From contig NZ_NBWU01000001.1 of assembly GCF_002514735.1 (NCBI RefSeq), forward strand, positions 62,001 through 126,000: 64,000 nt of DNA, given 5' to 3'. Of this stretch, positions 1-8,271 are shown one piece after another (the first letter of the stretch is position 1; each line of letters starts with the position of its first letter). The stretch is from Sediminicola luteus (GTDB lineage: Bacteria; Bacteroidota; Bacteroidia; Flavobacteriales; Flavobacteriaceae). The position numbers and the translations under genes are program-made. The notes beneath the pieces were generated by a model. The model was not told where the DNA came from. It searched no databases and was given only the letters and a program-made list of their open reading frames with translations.

Positions 1-1370
1 CCAATATCAAAATTCAAAAATGCCGTGAATTCCATTTTTTCTTTATGACCGACCGTTCCTTCGAAATCATAATACTTAAAATCAAATTGATCTTCTTTCG
101 GTCTGGAGATTTTAATTTCACCATAAGCCGGATGGGTGTACCGTCCTGCCAAATCGGTTAGTCTATCGAGCAGATCTTTATTCGAAATACTGCGAATTTG
201 CTGTTTTAGGTTGCTAAACTGACCACCTTTTTCTACTATGACATCAATTTCTTCTAGAACTTCCAGTTTATTATTCAAGAATATTTCCGTAGCATAATAA
301 TCTATGGCATTCGATATAACACTTTGTTGGTTGGCCAAGACCACGATGCCATACCCTTTTTCCAAATTGAAGGTGAGCCTCGATCTTTGCCCGGCCGTAC
401 TACCATTATGAAAGATGTTTCCATTTTCCAAGGCCACATTCCAACCTATTCCATAGGCTTGTTTGTCTTCTGGGTATCTTATGGTCAAAGGACTGGTGAT
501 ATAGTCGAATTGTTCCTTGGCTATAAAAGGTTTATGGTTATGATTACCGCCATTGGTAAAGACCAACAACCATTTGCCCATATCGTTGATACTTGAGGTT
601 ATGCAACCCGCAGGGGCCACTGACTCTATATTGTAATGTTTTATGATTTGCCTTCCGTCGGCATTATAACTGATCGCCCGATTCCGGCTTTCCATAAAAT
701 CGTTAAAGTCTGTTTTGGTATCTGTCATACCCAGCCTTTCAAAAATATAGGTTTTGATTAGTGACCCCCAGGCTTTTTGGGTCACCCTTTCCTGTAAAAT
801 TCCGGCAACGGCATACATATAGTTACTGTAACTAAAATCTGCCCGAAAACTGCCCTTAAAACTCATATGTGGCAGTCGGCCCAAAAGTTCTTGCATGGGA
901 AAAACCGGACCGTAGTTCATAAAATAGTGTTCATACAAATTTACCCTATGGGTCAACAGATCTTGAACCGTGGCATGCTCCGTGGCATAATCGTCGGCCA
1001 ATTTAAACTCGGGTATATGCCTTATTACCTTATCCTGCCAAGAAAGCTCTCCCGCTTCTACCAATTGTGCCATTAAAACACCGGTAAATGCTTTTCCCAA
1101 GGAACCTATTTCGAAGAGGGTGCTATCGGTTACCGGTAGCTTCCCAACCAGATTCCTATAACCCCAGGTCTTTTTCAAAATCAATCGATTGTCATAAACT
1201 ACGGCTAGGGCCAGCCCAGGTGTATTGGCTTTTTCCTTTAACCTTTCAACAACCTTAATGAAATAAGAGAGCTTATCTTGTACATCCGCCTCCGAGCGGA
1301 CCGAATCCGGTGTTTGGGAAAAAACAAGGGTATGTACACCTATTAAAATCGTTATAAGTTTCACTCGCAT
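1..1370 (-). CDS. Serine hydrolase, class C beta-lactamase fold (3' end missing)
   Basis: Reading the minus strand from the ATG at 1370 gives an uninterrupted frame to the window edge (at least 456 codons), so the C-terminus is cut off. A hydrophobic N-terminus ending near VFSQ looks like a Sec signal peptide. The three motifs of the class C beta-lactamase/DD-peptidase fold are present: S-L-G-K (Ser90, Lys93), Y-S-N in a DFSYSNYMYA segment, and H-N-G in FHNGSTAGQR. The part after the catalytic domain resembles the DUF3471-type tail common in Bacteroidota members. Such proteins are periplasmic or secreted esterases, peptidases or amidases; the substrate cannot be told. It follows the AraC-type gene on the same strand after about 100 bp, so the regulator may control it. 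Confidence 0.85.
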   Translation of the reverse strand, partial: MRVKLITILIGVHTLVFSQTPDSVRSEADVQDKLSYFIKVVERLKEKANTPGLALAVVYDNRLILKKTWGYRNLVGKLPVTDSTLFEIGSLGKAFTGVLMAQLVEAGELSWQDKVIRHIPEFKLADDYATEHATVQDLLTHRVNLYEHYFMNYGPVFPMQELLGRLPHMSFKGSFRADFSYSNYMYAVAGILQERVTQKAWGSLIKTYIFERLGMTDTKTDFNDFMESRNRAISYNADGRQIIKHYNIESVAPAGCITSSINDMGKWLLVFTNGGNHNHKPFIAKEQFDYITSPLTIRYPEDKQAYGIGWNVALENGNIFHNGSTAGQRSRLTFNLEKGYGIVVLANQQSVISNAIDYYATEIFLNNKLEVLEEIDVIVEKGGQFSNLKQQIRSISNKDLLDRLTDLAGRYTHPAYGEIKISRPKEDQFDFKYYDFEGTVGHKEKMEFTAFLNFDI

Positions 1371-1476
1371 GGTGCATTCAAGATTTAAAGTTTAAACTTG
1401 AGTGCACAAAGGATGTGAATAATACATCCCGACAGGTATTCCTTTTTCAAAAAGAGGTGCTTCTTTTTACATCTCT

Positions 1477-2589
1477 TTAATTACCAGTGCTTTGCCTGTA
1501 TTCCGATGGCGTTTGTTCGGCATACTTTTTAAACGCCTTGTTAAAGGGGGATTTAGAGTTGAAACCCACATCGAACATAATTTCTTTGATACTCAGACTA
1601 CCTTGGGAATCATTTTTAAGGAGACGCATGGCTTTCCGTATTCGGAATTCATTGATAAAATCGAAAAAGTGTGTTTCCAAATCATTATTGATCAAGGTGG
1701 ATAAATCGCGGACCGGCATATTCAACTGATCAGCCAGACTTTTTATCGTTAGGGAAGCATCTAGATAAGGCTCTTCTTTTTCAATAAAGGCACGGATTCT
1801 TTCTATGGTGGCACTATCTTTAGGATTGGCATGGGTACTTATGCTAACGCTTTTGATATTGCTTTCTATGCCCGTAAACAGTCTGGGGGAGTACAAGGCC
1901 TTTAATACTACCCAAGAAATAAACAGAATACCCCCTCCGAGCATTACCAACCGGGCCAAATCGGCATCGTTCGCATCCGGGTTAAACCGTAATGCATCTT
2001 TTACGGTGGTAATGATAGCCAATAAAATTATCACTGAAAGCAATTGAACGATCCACCTAAAGTTGGATAGGGCCGATGCATTGGCATAGTTTTGCACTAT
2101 GATACGCCTGTAATTTACAGCATAGTAAATGTTGGCGGCCATATAGGTCACCATAAGAATATTGCCCAAAAACCCAATAAAAATAATTTCGAGCCTATTA
2201 TGGTAGTCATCGAAGAATTCCAATTGCTGTGCTTTATCCGCAAGAAAAAACCTGGGTAGCAATACCCCGATGACCATAAGAAAAGGAACCAAATGGATCA
2301 AATGTTTTATTCGGAGTCTAAAGTCGGCATAAAACACCGATAGGATATACAGGAACAACAACGGACTTTTTAAAAAGGAAATTCGAATCCGGAGCATTTC
2401 CAAATATGGCGGAAGTGTTACATAATCTTGATACAGATATACACTTAGGTCGATAATGGTCACTATCAGAAAACATGCTATCAGTACATTGGAAAGCCTT
2501 TTTTTAGTGGGGACCGTAAACAGGAAAAACGTAAAAAGTAACGAAAGGAAAATAAATACCAGGCTCAATACCTTTATTGAAACATCCAT
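1477..2589 (-). CDS. Membrane-anchored AraC-family transcriptional regulator
   Basis: The 370-residue protein has about seven hydrophobic segments in its first ~240 residues, then a soluble C-terminal domain (about 265-368) with the two helix-turn-helix units of the AraC/XylS family. Recognisable parts are LADQLNMPVRDLSTLIN for the first unit and IKEIMFDVGFNSKSPFNKAFKK for the second, the latter being the classic AraC signature. This 7TM-plus-AraC layout is frequent in Flavobacteriia, where the membrane part is thought to sense a ligand or the membrane state; this is family knowledge and the ligand is unknown. The start is an ATG with no competing upstream start. It lies about 100 bp upstream of the serine hydrolase gene on the same strand. 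Confidence 0.85.
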   Translation of the reverse strand: MDVSIKVLSLVFIFLSLLFTFFLFTVPTKKRLSNVLIACFLIVTIIDLSVYLYQDYVTLPPYLEMLRIRISFLKSPLLFLYILSVFYADFRLRIKHLIHLVPFLMVIGVLLPRFFLADKAQQLEFFDDYHNRLEIIFIGFLGNILMVTYMAANIYYAVNYRRIIVQNYANASALSNFRWIVQLLSVIILLAIITTVKDALRFNPDANDADLARLVMLGGGILFISWVVLKALYSPRLFTGIESNIKSVSISTHANPKDSATIERIRAFIEKEEPYLDASLTIKSLADQLNMPVRDLSTLINNDLETHFFDFINEFRIRKAMRLLKNDSQGSLSIKEIMFDVGFNSKSPFNKAFKKYAEQTPSEYRQSTGN

Positions 2590-2794
2590 CTTGTTGTAAT
2601 TACTTAACGAACCTATTAATCTATTTCAAAAATAAGGATGCCCAGTCATTTTTCACTTTTGTTACCCTGAGAATCCAAGGTCTTTACGACTAAAACACGG
2701 ATTTTCGGATTTGAATGACTTACTTAAAACACACTAGTCAAAAGCCTCTCCCTACGTATATACAGAAACCAAGGTTAGGTCTCGATACATTTTA

Positions 2795-4201
2795 TTATGG
2801 TTCAAACAAACAATCCATGGTAAGATTATGGGATATCAATCCTATGGCGTGAGACCCGCTCACCCCCCATGTCGTGAGCATTATGGTCTGGACTCCCTTT
2901 CTCGTTCCGGTTTGTTCGGCATACCTACATTCTTTGTTCCGTAATATTTTTGCGTACTGGGCATCTACCCGAAAGGTGCCGTTGTAAAATTTCAACTCAC
3001 AGAGATTTATCAGATTATCCTGTCTGTCTATCACCAAATCAATTTGGGCTCCAGCCTCTACCCAACTGTAATTTTTCGAAGCGATTTGATCACATCTTAG
3101 GGCTCGTTTTATTTGCTCTATATGTTTATAACACAACATTTCAAAGGCATAGCCACACCAGACTTCATAGGCCTTTTTGGTATACAATACCGCCCATCGA
3201 TTTCCTTTATTTGGACTAATAAACCGTAAATGGAAAAGACAGAATTCATCGGCAATGCGATATAGGGTTTTAGCTCTATTAAAATAATGGGAACGGTATT
3301 GGGACACAAAACCGCATTCGATCAATTCAGCCAATGATTTGGAGAACTGCCCCCCTGAGGTAAGTCCTTGCTCATTTAAGATGGCATCTCGCGGCATACC
3401 TCGTTTTGGACCTTGGGCCAGTGCATGGATAATTTGTTCGTGATACGAACCTTCTTCAAACAACGATTTAAACACCTCATCAAATTCATGTTCCAGCTGC
3501 GCCCCTTTTTGAAAACAGATGCGGTCTATAGCCGTAACCGAAGAATCGCCTGGCCTAACGAATTCCAAATACTCGGCTACACCTCCTAAGGCCATATATA
3601 GTTTCAATTGTTCTATATAGGGCATCTTTATTTTTCGATACCTAAAAAATGTATCTACTTCTGGCAAGGTAAAGGGCTCTAATTTTATCTTTCGGGTTAA
3701 CCTGTTGTGTAGACCTCCCCTATTTTTAATGATTTTCTTGATCATATATGAAGCCGCCGACCCACAGACCACAATAATCAAATCTGTTCTTGTAGTAGCA
3801 TAAGTATTCCAAAAATTCTCAAAAGCGGGCAAAAATCCAGAGCGCATGGTATCTACCCACGGGAACTCATCTATGAAGATTACCTTTTTCCTTTTTGTCT
3901 TCCGAAGTCTCTTAAGGTAGTTTTTTAATTGCTGAAAGGCTTGTAGCCAATTCTTCGGCACTTCGTTGTCGAACCGGTTATCCCGTTCCCGAAGTTGAAT
4001 CATAAAGTTCTCCAACTGATCGCTTCGTGAGGCATTTCGCAGTCCGGTAAAACTAAAAACCATGTGTTTCCCGTAAAACCCACGGATCAAATGCGTCTTA
4101 CCAATTCTTCTACGACCATAAACGGCAATCAATTCCGATCTTGGACTCTCTAATGCCTCGGACAGCTTTTGTTTCTCTCTATACCGACCAATTACCTCCA
4201 T
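2795..4201 (-). CDS. AAA ATPase with C-terminal DUF234 nuclease-like domain
   Basis: A 468-residue cytoplasmic P-loop ATPase of the archaeal-ATPase/DUF234 group. Walker A is GRRRIGKT (about residues 29-36) and Walker B is KKVIFIDEFPWV, with a sensor-like VVCGSAASYM segment after it. The middle holds a winged-helix-like region (LNEQGLTSGGQFSKSLAEL). The C-terminus has a PD-(D/E)XK-like pattern, AGAQIDLVID followed by LCELKFY, typical of DUF234. I chose the ATG at 4201, preceded by a GAGGTG stretch, over an in-frame GTG nine bases upstream. Members of this family occur in many copies in Bacteroidota and their biological role is not established; some are near mobile DNA. The promoter region carries repeats (listed separately). 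Confidence 0.8.
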   Translation of the reverse strand: MEVIGRYREKQKLSEALESPRSELIAVYGRRRIGKTHLIRGFYGKHMVFSFTGLRNASRSDQLENFMIQLRERDNRFDNEVPKNWLQAFQQLKNYLKRLRKTKRKKVIFIDEFPWVDTMRSGFLPAFENFWNTYATTRTDLIIVVCGSAASYMIKKIIKNRGGLHNRLTRKIKLEPFTLPEVDTFFRYRKIKMPYIEQLKLYMALGGVAEYLEFVRPGDSSVTAIDRICFQKGAQLEHEFDEVFKSLFEEGSYHEQIIHALAQGPKRGMPRDAILNEQGLTSGGQFSKSLAELIECGFVSQYRSHYFNRAKTLYRIADEFCLFHLRFISPNKGNRWAVLYTKKAYEVWCGYAFEMLCYKHIEQIKRALRCDQIASKNYSWVEAGAQIDLVIDRQDNLINLCELKFYNGTFRVDAQYAKILRNKECRYAEQTGTRKGVQTIMLTTWGVSGSHAIGLISHNLTMDCLFEP

Positions 4202-4215
4202 AAATACCACCTCAT

Positions 4216-4338
4216 TTTTAATATGCAGCCAATTTTTACAAATATATTATATTTTGGCTGCTATTCAAAATATATAAAATTACATGAAATACATCCAAAA
4301 TCGTCCATAATTTTACTTTTTGGCTGCTATTCAAATAT
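4216..4338. repeat. Direct and inverted repeat cluster around the ATPase promoter
   Basis: Two near-identical direct copies of TTTTGGCTGCTATTCAAA lie at 4252-4273 and 4318-4338, 66 bases apart. A third, diverged copy in the opposite orientation (AATATGCAGCCAA) lies at about 4219-4232. The inverted copy and the first direct copy flank the candidate -7 box symmetrically (GCAGCCAA ... TTGGCTGC arms), so they may be an operator or an mRNA hairpin. No protein that binds them can be named. Confidence 0.6.
4239..4246 (-). promoter_or_regulatory. Candidate -7 box (TATATTTG) of the DUF234 ATPase gene
   Basis: On the minus strand TATATTTG matches the Bacteroidota -7 consensus TAnnTTTG exactly. A TTG lies 19 bases further upstream, inside the repeat at 4252-4273, which fits the usual -33 spacing. 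The box sits about 38 bases before the chosen ATG at 4201. Confidence 0.55.
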
Positions 4339-4482
4339 CGAAAACACTCTAATAACAGCTATTCTCGAATCTAAAAAAACGACTTTATCCCACATATACA
4401 GAGGGTAAACACCGAAAGAATTAAGATTTTCTTACCACTGACCTAAAGGTATGTTCACTACCTTACACTAAACCATTGACAA

Positions 4483-5061
4483 ATGCCGTACAAACCTTCC
4501 GTTTTCTTACTCGCCTTTTTCCTTTCTTTTGTAGCCCATGCCCAAGAAAACCTCCCCCTCGCAGAGGCAGCTTTATCGCTTACCGAACAACAGGTTACTT
4601 ACGACCCCAGTTATTTTGCCATAGATTACCCCAATGGCGATGTACCGGCCGACAAGGGGGTTTGTACCGATGTCGTCATTCGTGCATTTCGGAAAATAGG
4701 GGTAGACCTGCAGCAAAAAGTGCATGAAAACATGAAGGTTAACTTTCAGGAATACCCGAACCTGTGGGGATTAAGCGGGACGGATAAAAACATTGACCAT
4801 AGACGGGTGCCCAACTTAATGACTTATTTTAAGCGACAAGGAGCTGAATTGACCCCAAGCCAATACCCAGAGGATTACCTCCCTGGCGATGTGGTAGCAT
4901 GGCGATTGGGCACTGGGTTAACCCATATAGGTTTGGTAGTGGGTAAAAAATCAAGCGATGGCTTACGGCCATTAATCGTACACAATATAGGAGCCGGACA
5001 AGTATTGGCCGACTGTCTCTTTGACTTTAAAATCATTGGGCATTATCGTTATGGGCATTAG
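4483..5061 (+). CDS. DUF1287 family exported protein
   Basis: A 192-residue protein with an N-terminal signal peptide ending near VAHAQ. The family marks are YPNGDVPADKGVCTDVVIRAFR, with a conserved cysteine after the GDVP motif, then a VHEDM-like VHENMKVNF, the NIDHRRVPNL stretch, and a late LTHIGLVVG histidine followed by VHNIGAG. A Cys followed by a distant His in GD-V-x-HIG-V suggests an NlpC/P60-like cysteine-hydrolase fold, but the family has no proven activity. It stops 6 bp before the convergent phosphatase gene and has no same-strand partner, so context gives no function. Confidence 0.75.
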   Translation: MPYKPSVFLLAFFLSFVAHAQENLPLAEAALSLTEQQVTYDPSYFAIDYPNGDVPADKGVCTDVVIRAFRKIGVDLQQKVHENMKVNFQEYPNLWGLSGTDKNIDHRRVPNLMTYFKRQGAELTPSQYPEDYLPGDVVAWRLGTGLTHIGLVVGKKSSDGLRPLIVHNIGAGQVLADCLFDFKIIGHYRYGH

Positions 5062-5067
5062 TCGCTC

Positions 5068-6666
5068 TTATTCGAACAATTCGATAAGGGGCTGTCCATC
5101 TGCGGCGTTTGGCAATGGCACCCTTAACATAAAGGACAATGTCGGGGCAATATCGGTTATCGATTTTTTGGCCACACTTTGCCCAGCTGAAACAGGGCCC
5201 CCAAACCAAATATGAGGCACATGGGTATCTTGCGTATAGGGCGTACCATGGTTGGCCACTAAATATTGTGATTGCCAGCCTGGTTCGTGTAAAAAGAAAA
5301 TATCGCCAGTTCGTTTTGGATGTATCCCCCTTTGCAACATATCACGTACACTCCCTGCTCGAAAACTTCCTTCCAACAATTCCGTTTTCGTATATACCGC
5401 CCTAATCCCTGGAAATTGGACTAACCATTTTTTAACATGCCCAACCAACTCATTTTTCTTTACACCATGCTGGGCCGCCTTTTTAAAGTCGAGATAAACT
5501 TGTTCATCCCTTAAGCGTAATACCAAGTCGGATATACCGAATATGCTCTCCAAATGGGTATCCAATCCTTTGCTTAGTTGCTTTTTATAGGTAAAGCCGG
5601 CATGATACTTTTCAGTTTGTAAATACCCAGCATTGTGCATACCTGCATGATCGGCGGTCAACACCAAAACATAGTTTTTGCGGCCGACCTTATTATCCAA
5701 CACCGCCAATAAGCGGCCCAGATCGCGATCTAAACGCAAATAGGTATCCATAATCTCCAAAGAACCGGCACCATACCTATGGCCAATATAATCGGTGGCC
5801 GAATAGCCTATGGTCAAGAAATCGGTTCGATCGGTTTGCCCCAATCCTTCGCTTTCAATACAGGTGATGGCCAGGTCGGTCAACAGGCTATTCCCAAAAG
5901 GCGTAGCGGCTATATGTTCCAGATCGCTTTTCTTGAAATCATAAGGAAATTGGTTCCGGCCCGCTACAATACCTTTTTCAAAACTACGGTCGTCCTGACG
6001 TATTTTCGGATAGTTTTCAGATGGCAACAATAGATCCCAACCCCCTTTCATATACTGCCATCCCCTAGCTGCCGCATTAAAAGACACTACCCATTCCGGT
6101 AAGGTTCGCATATAATACGAACTACTGACCACCTTACTGCCACTGAACCAATAAGCGGCATCGGCCATATGGCCTGCGGTCAACACCGCCGCCCTATCTT
6201 TTAATCCTAATCCGATAACCTTGGCCTTTGCCCCAAGGGCCAGTTTTAATTCGTCGTTTACCGTAGAGGCCAATAACTTTTTTGGCGAGACCGATGGCCG
6301 TTTTTCTAGCGTACCTATACCTATGGTAGCACTATCGGCTATGGGACTTATGGCAATCCTTTCTTCTTTATCGAACCAGTTATTAGAGGTTATGCCATGT
6401 CGCGAAGGGGTGGTTCCGGTAAGTAAAGAAGCATGTCCCGGGGCCGTACGTGTGGGTGCATAGTTGTAATGGGTGTTTCTATAATTAAACCCTTGGCCAA
6501 CCAAGGTTTTAAACCCCTTATCGGTATATTGTTCCCAAAAACGATCTACATAATCGTATCGCATCTGATCTACCACCACGAAAACGACCAATTTAAGGGG
6601 CCTATCGAATTGGGCCTGGATTTGGATGCCCCAAAAAATCAGTATAGCTACTAAAAAACGCTTCAA
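5068..6666 (-). CDS. PafA-like alkaline phosphatase (type I phosphodiesterase superfamily)
   Basis: The 532-residue protein starts at a TTG at 6666, giving a good signal peptide (KRFLVAILIFWGIQIQAQ). A longer reading from 6720 would begin inside the upstream terminator and adds residues that spoil the signal peptide. Marks of flavobacterial PafA phosphatases are VVVDQMRYDYVDRF (first metal-binding Asp), the nucleophile-Thr segment NYAPTRTAPGHASLLTG, GYSATDYIGHRYG and LTADHAGMH for metal ligands, and a late NHGTPYTQDTHVP histidine. Family members are periplasmic Zn-dependent phosphomonoesterases. It is transcribed after the SusCD locus but is separated from it by an intrinsic terminator, so it is probably a separate unit or fed by read-through. 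An organophosphate role for the SusCD pair is only a hint. Confidence 0.8.
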   Translation of the reverse strand: MKRFLVAILIFWGIQIQAQFDRPLKLVVFVVVDQMRYDYVDRFWEQYTDKGFKTLVGQGFNYRNTHYNYAPTRTAPGHASLLTGTTPSRHGITSNNWFDKEERIAISPIADSATIGIGTLEKRPSVSPKKLLASTVNDELKLALGAKAKVIGLGLKDRAAVLTAGHMADAAYWFSGSKVVSSSYYMRTLPEWVVSFNAAARGWQYMKGGWDLLLPSENYPKIRQDDRSFEKGIVAGRNQFPYDFKKSDLEHIAATPFGNSLLTDLAITCIESEGLGQTDRTDFLTIGYSATDYIGHRYGAGSLEIMDTYLRLDRDLGRLLAVLDNKVGRKNYVLVLTADHAGMHNAGYLQTEKYHAGFTYKKQLSKGLDTHLESIFGISDLVLRLRDEQVYLDFKKAAQHGVKKNELVGHVKKWLVQFPGIRAVYTKTELLEGSFRAGSVRDMLQRGIHPKRTGDIFFLHEPGWQSQYLVANHGTPYTQDTHVPHIWFGGPVSAGQSVAKKSITDIAPTLSFMLRVPLPNAADGQPLIELFE

Positions 6667-6682
6667 AACAAAATATTTAACT

Positions 6683-6711
6683 AAAAAAAGGGGACACCCG
6701 TAGATGTCCCC
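6683..6711 (-). terminator. Intrinsic terminator after susD
   Basis: On the minus strand a perfect 7-bp stem GGGGACA/TGTCCCC with an 8-base loop (plus positions 6690-6696 and 6705-6711) is followed by seven T residues (6689-6683). It lies about 40 bases past the susD stop and closes the sigma-fecR-susC-susD unit. Confidence 0.85.
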
Positions 6712-6751
6712 ACAACTCAACCAAGTAACAACTAACTACTGCTACTAACTC

Positions 6752-8212
6752 TTAATTAACATCCCACCAAACTTTGGAGGCGATAACTTGTGGATACTTA
6801 GCGTTGGCCGCATCATAATTTTCGGCATTCAACGAAGCTTCATCCTCAGGGTAATCCAGTCTAGTAGGCATCTCACCATTGGTGTCGCCCTGAAAATACC
6901 CGGGCACACCATTTCTACTTGGATATACGGGATAGTCCAATCTTCTCACTTCTGACCACAACTCGGTACCGGTTAAGAATAGAGAGACCCATTTCTGCTC
7001 GGCTATCTGCTCTAATTTAGCAACATCGTCGCCACTAAGTGTTGCGAAATCTTGGGCCAAGAAAGCGGTTACGGCATCGGCCTCAACACCCCAGTACTCG
7101 AGGGAAGCCTGGATACCTGCCCTGTAGGCGGTATTGGCGGCATTGTCGTCTTTGCCCACACCTATGCCTTTCAAATAGGCCTCAGCTTTTAGGAATTCGG
7201 TCTCGGAGAACATCAAAACGATATCTTCCAAGGTACGTTGAAAGATATTGGCTTCACTCAGCTTACTGAAGTTATCGTTATCTGGAAAATCGATCAAACT
7301 ATTATCTACACCTACATAATCCCCTCCGTTTACGGCCGGATCGGCCCAGATAGGCAAACGGGGATCATTGGTATCGTTTAGATAATCAACCAAGAATTTA
7401 GCCATTCTAAAAGGCTCGTTACGCATTTGATAAATAGAATGCTCAGGACCTTCGCCATCGAAGTTTTCGATGGTAGCAGACTCATCGTTACTAGAAATCA
7501 ATCCGCCACTATGGTTCATGGCCTCTTGAATTTTAGCAGCAGCTGTTGTACCGTCTACATCGCTTAAACGCATGGCCAACCTAAGTTTCAAAGAATTGGC
7601 GAAACGAATCCACTTAGTAACGTCTCCACCATATACCCTATCATCGGTAGGTAAAGAAACATTGGCCGAAATTTGAGCGGTTAAAGCGATAATAGCCTCA
7701 TCTAACAAAGCAAATCCATCGTTATAAATGAACTCTTGGGTATCGTACTTTGGAAATTGGATAGCTATATCGCCCGCTTCAGAATAAGGAATATCTCCAT
7801 AAATATCGGACAAACCGGTAAACAAATACACCTTTGATATTTGGGTAATGGCCCTGACCACCTTGTCTACGGCATCTTCAGCTTCTTCGGTCTGCATCAA
7901 TACATTGTTAATGGTCGGATTGAGGCGATATACCTTGTTCCACATACCATTGTATTGCGAAGCAACCAATTCCGAAACCCTATAACTACTGGTATTATAG
8001 GAGAATTGCCTAGTATATTCAGGAGCGACCTGATTTGAGATCTGACCGGTAGCCTTTAAGGCATCGGTAATAGGGCCCAATTGATACCGGGGTACCACTT
8101 CATCTGAACCCACTTGTGCATTTTGTGGATTGGTGTTGTATTCATCGAAATTATCCTCGCAGGAGAAAAACACCAATGAAACCAACAAGACGTATATTAT
8201 ATGTTTATTCAT
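6752..8212 (-). CDS. susD-like: SusD/RagB-like nutrient-binding lipoprotein
   Basis: A 486-residue outer-membrane lipoprotein; the signal peptide ends in the lipobox FFSC, followed by acidic EDNFDEYNTNPQ, a typical SusD start. Tetratricopeptide-like helices (for example VVRAITQISKVYLFTGLSDIYGDIPYSEAG) and the C-terminal LTGTELWSEVRRLDYP motif place it in the SusD-like group often annotated SusD/RagB or SusD-like_2. It is 59 bp downstream of susC and forms the lid of the SusC transporter. Its ligand cannot be read from sequence. An intrinsic terminator follows. Confidence 0.92.
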   Translation of the reverse strand: MNKHIIYVLLVSLVFFSCEDNFDEYNTNPQNAQVGSDEVVPRYQLGPITDALKATGQISNQVAPEYTRQFSYNTSSYRVSELVASQYNGMWNKVYRLNPTINNVLMQTEEAEDAVDKVVRAITQISKVYLFTGLSDIYGDIPYSEAGDIAIQFPKYDTQEFIYNDGFALLDEAIIALTAQISANVSLPTDDRVYGGDVTKWIRFANSLKLRLAMRLSDVDGTTAAAKIQEAMNHSGGLISSNDESATIENFDGEGPEHSIYQMRNEPFRMAKFLVDYLNDTNDPRLPIWADPAVNGGDYVGVDNSLIDFPDNDNFSKLSEANIFQRTLEDIVLMFSETEFLKAEAYLKGIGVGKDDNAANTAYRAGIQASLEYWGVEADAVTAFLAQDFATLSGDDVAKLEQIAEQKWVSLFLTGTELWSEVRRLDYPVYPSRNGVPGYFQGDTNGEMPTRLDYPEDEASLNAENYDAANAKYPQVIASKVWWDVN

Positions 8213-8271
8213 GTCTTTACTTTTTATTTTTCTAAGTAAAATGATGGCAAATGCCTCACCTTAAGCCTAGA

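Noticed and set aside
4169-4408. 79-codon frame over the ATPase promoter
   Set aside because: Covers promoter, repeats and AT-rich DNA; composition is not protein-like.
6667-6720. Longer start of the PafA-like phosphatase
   Set aside because: It begins within the susD terminator and adds residues before the signal peptide.
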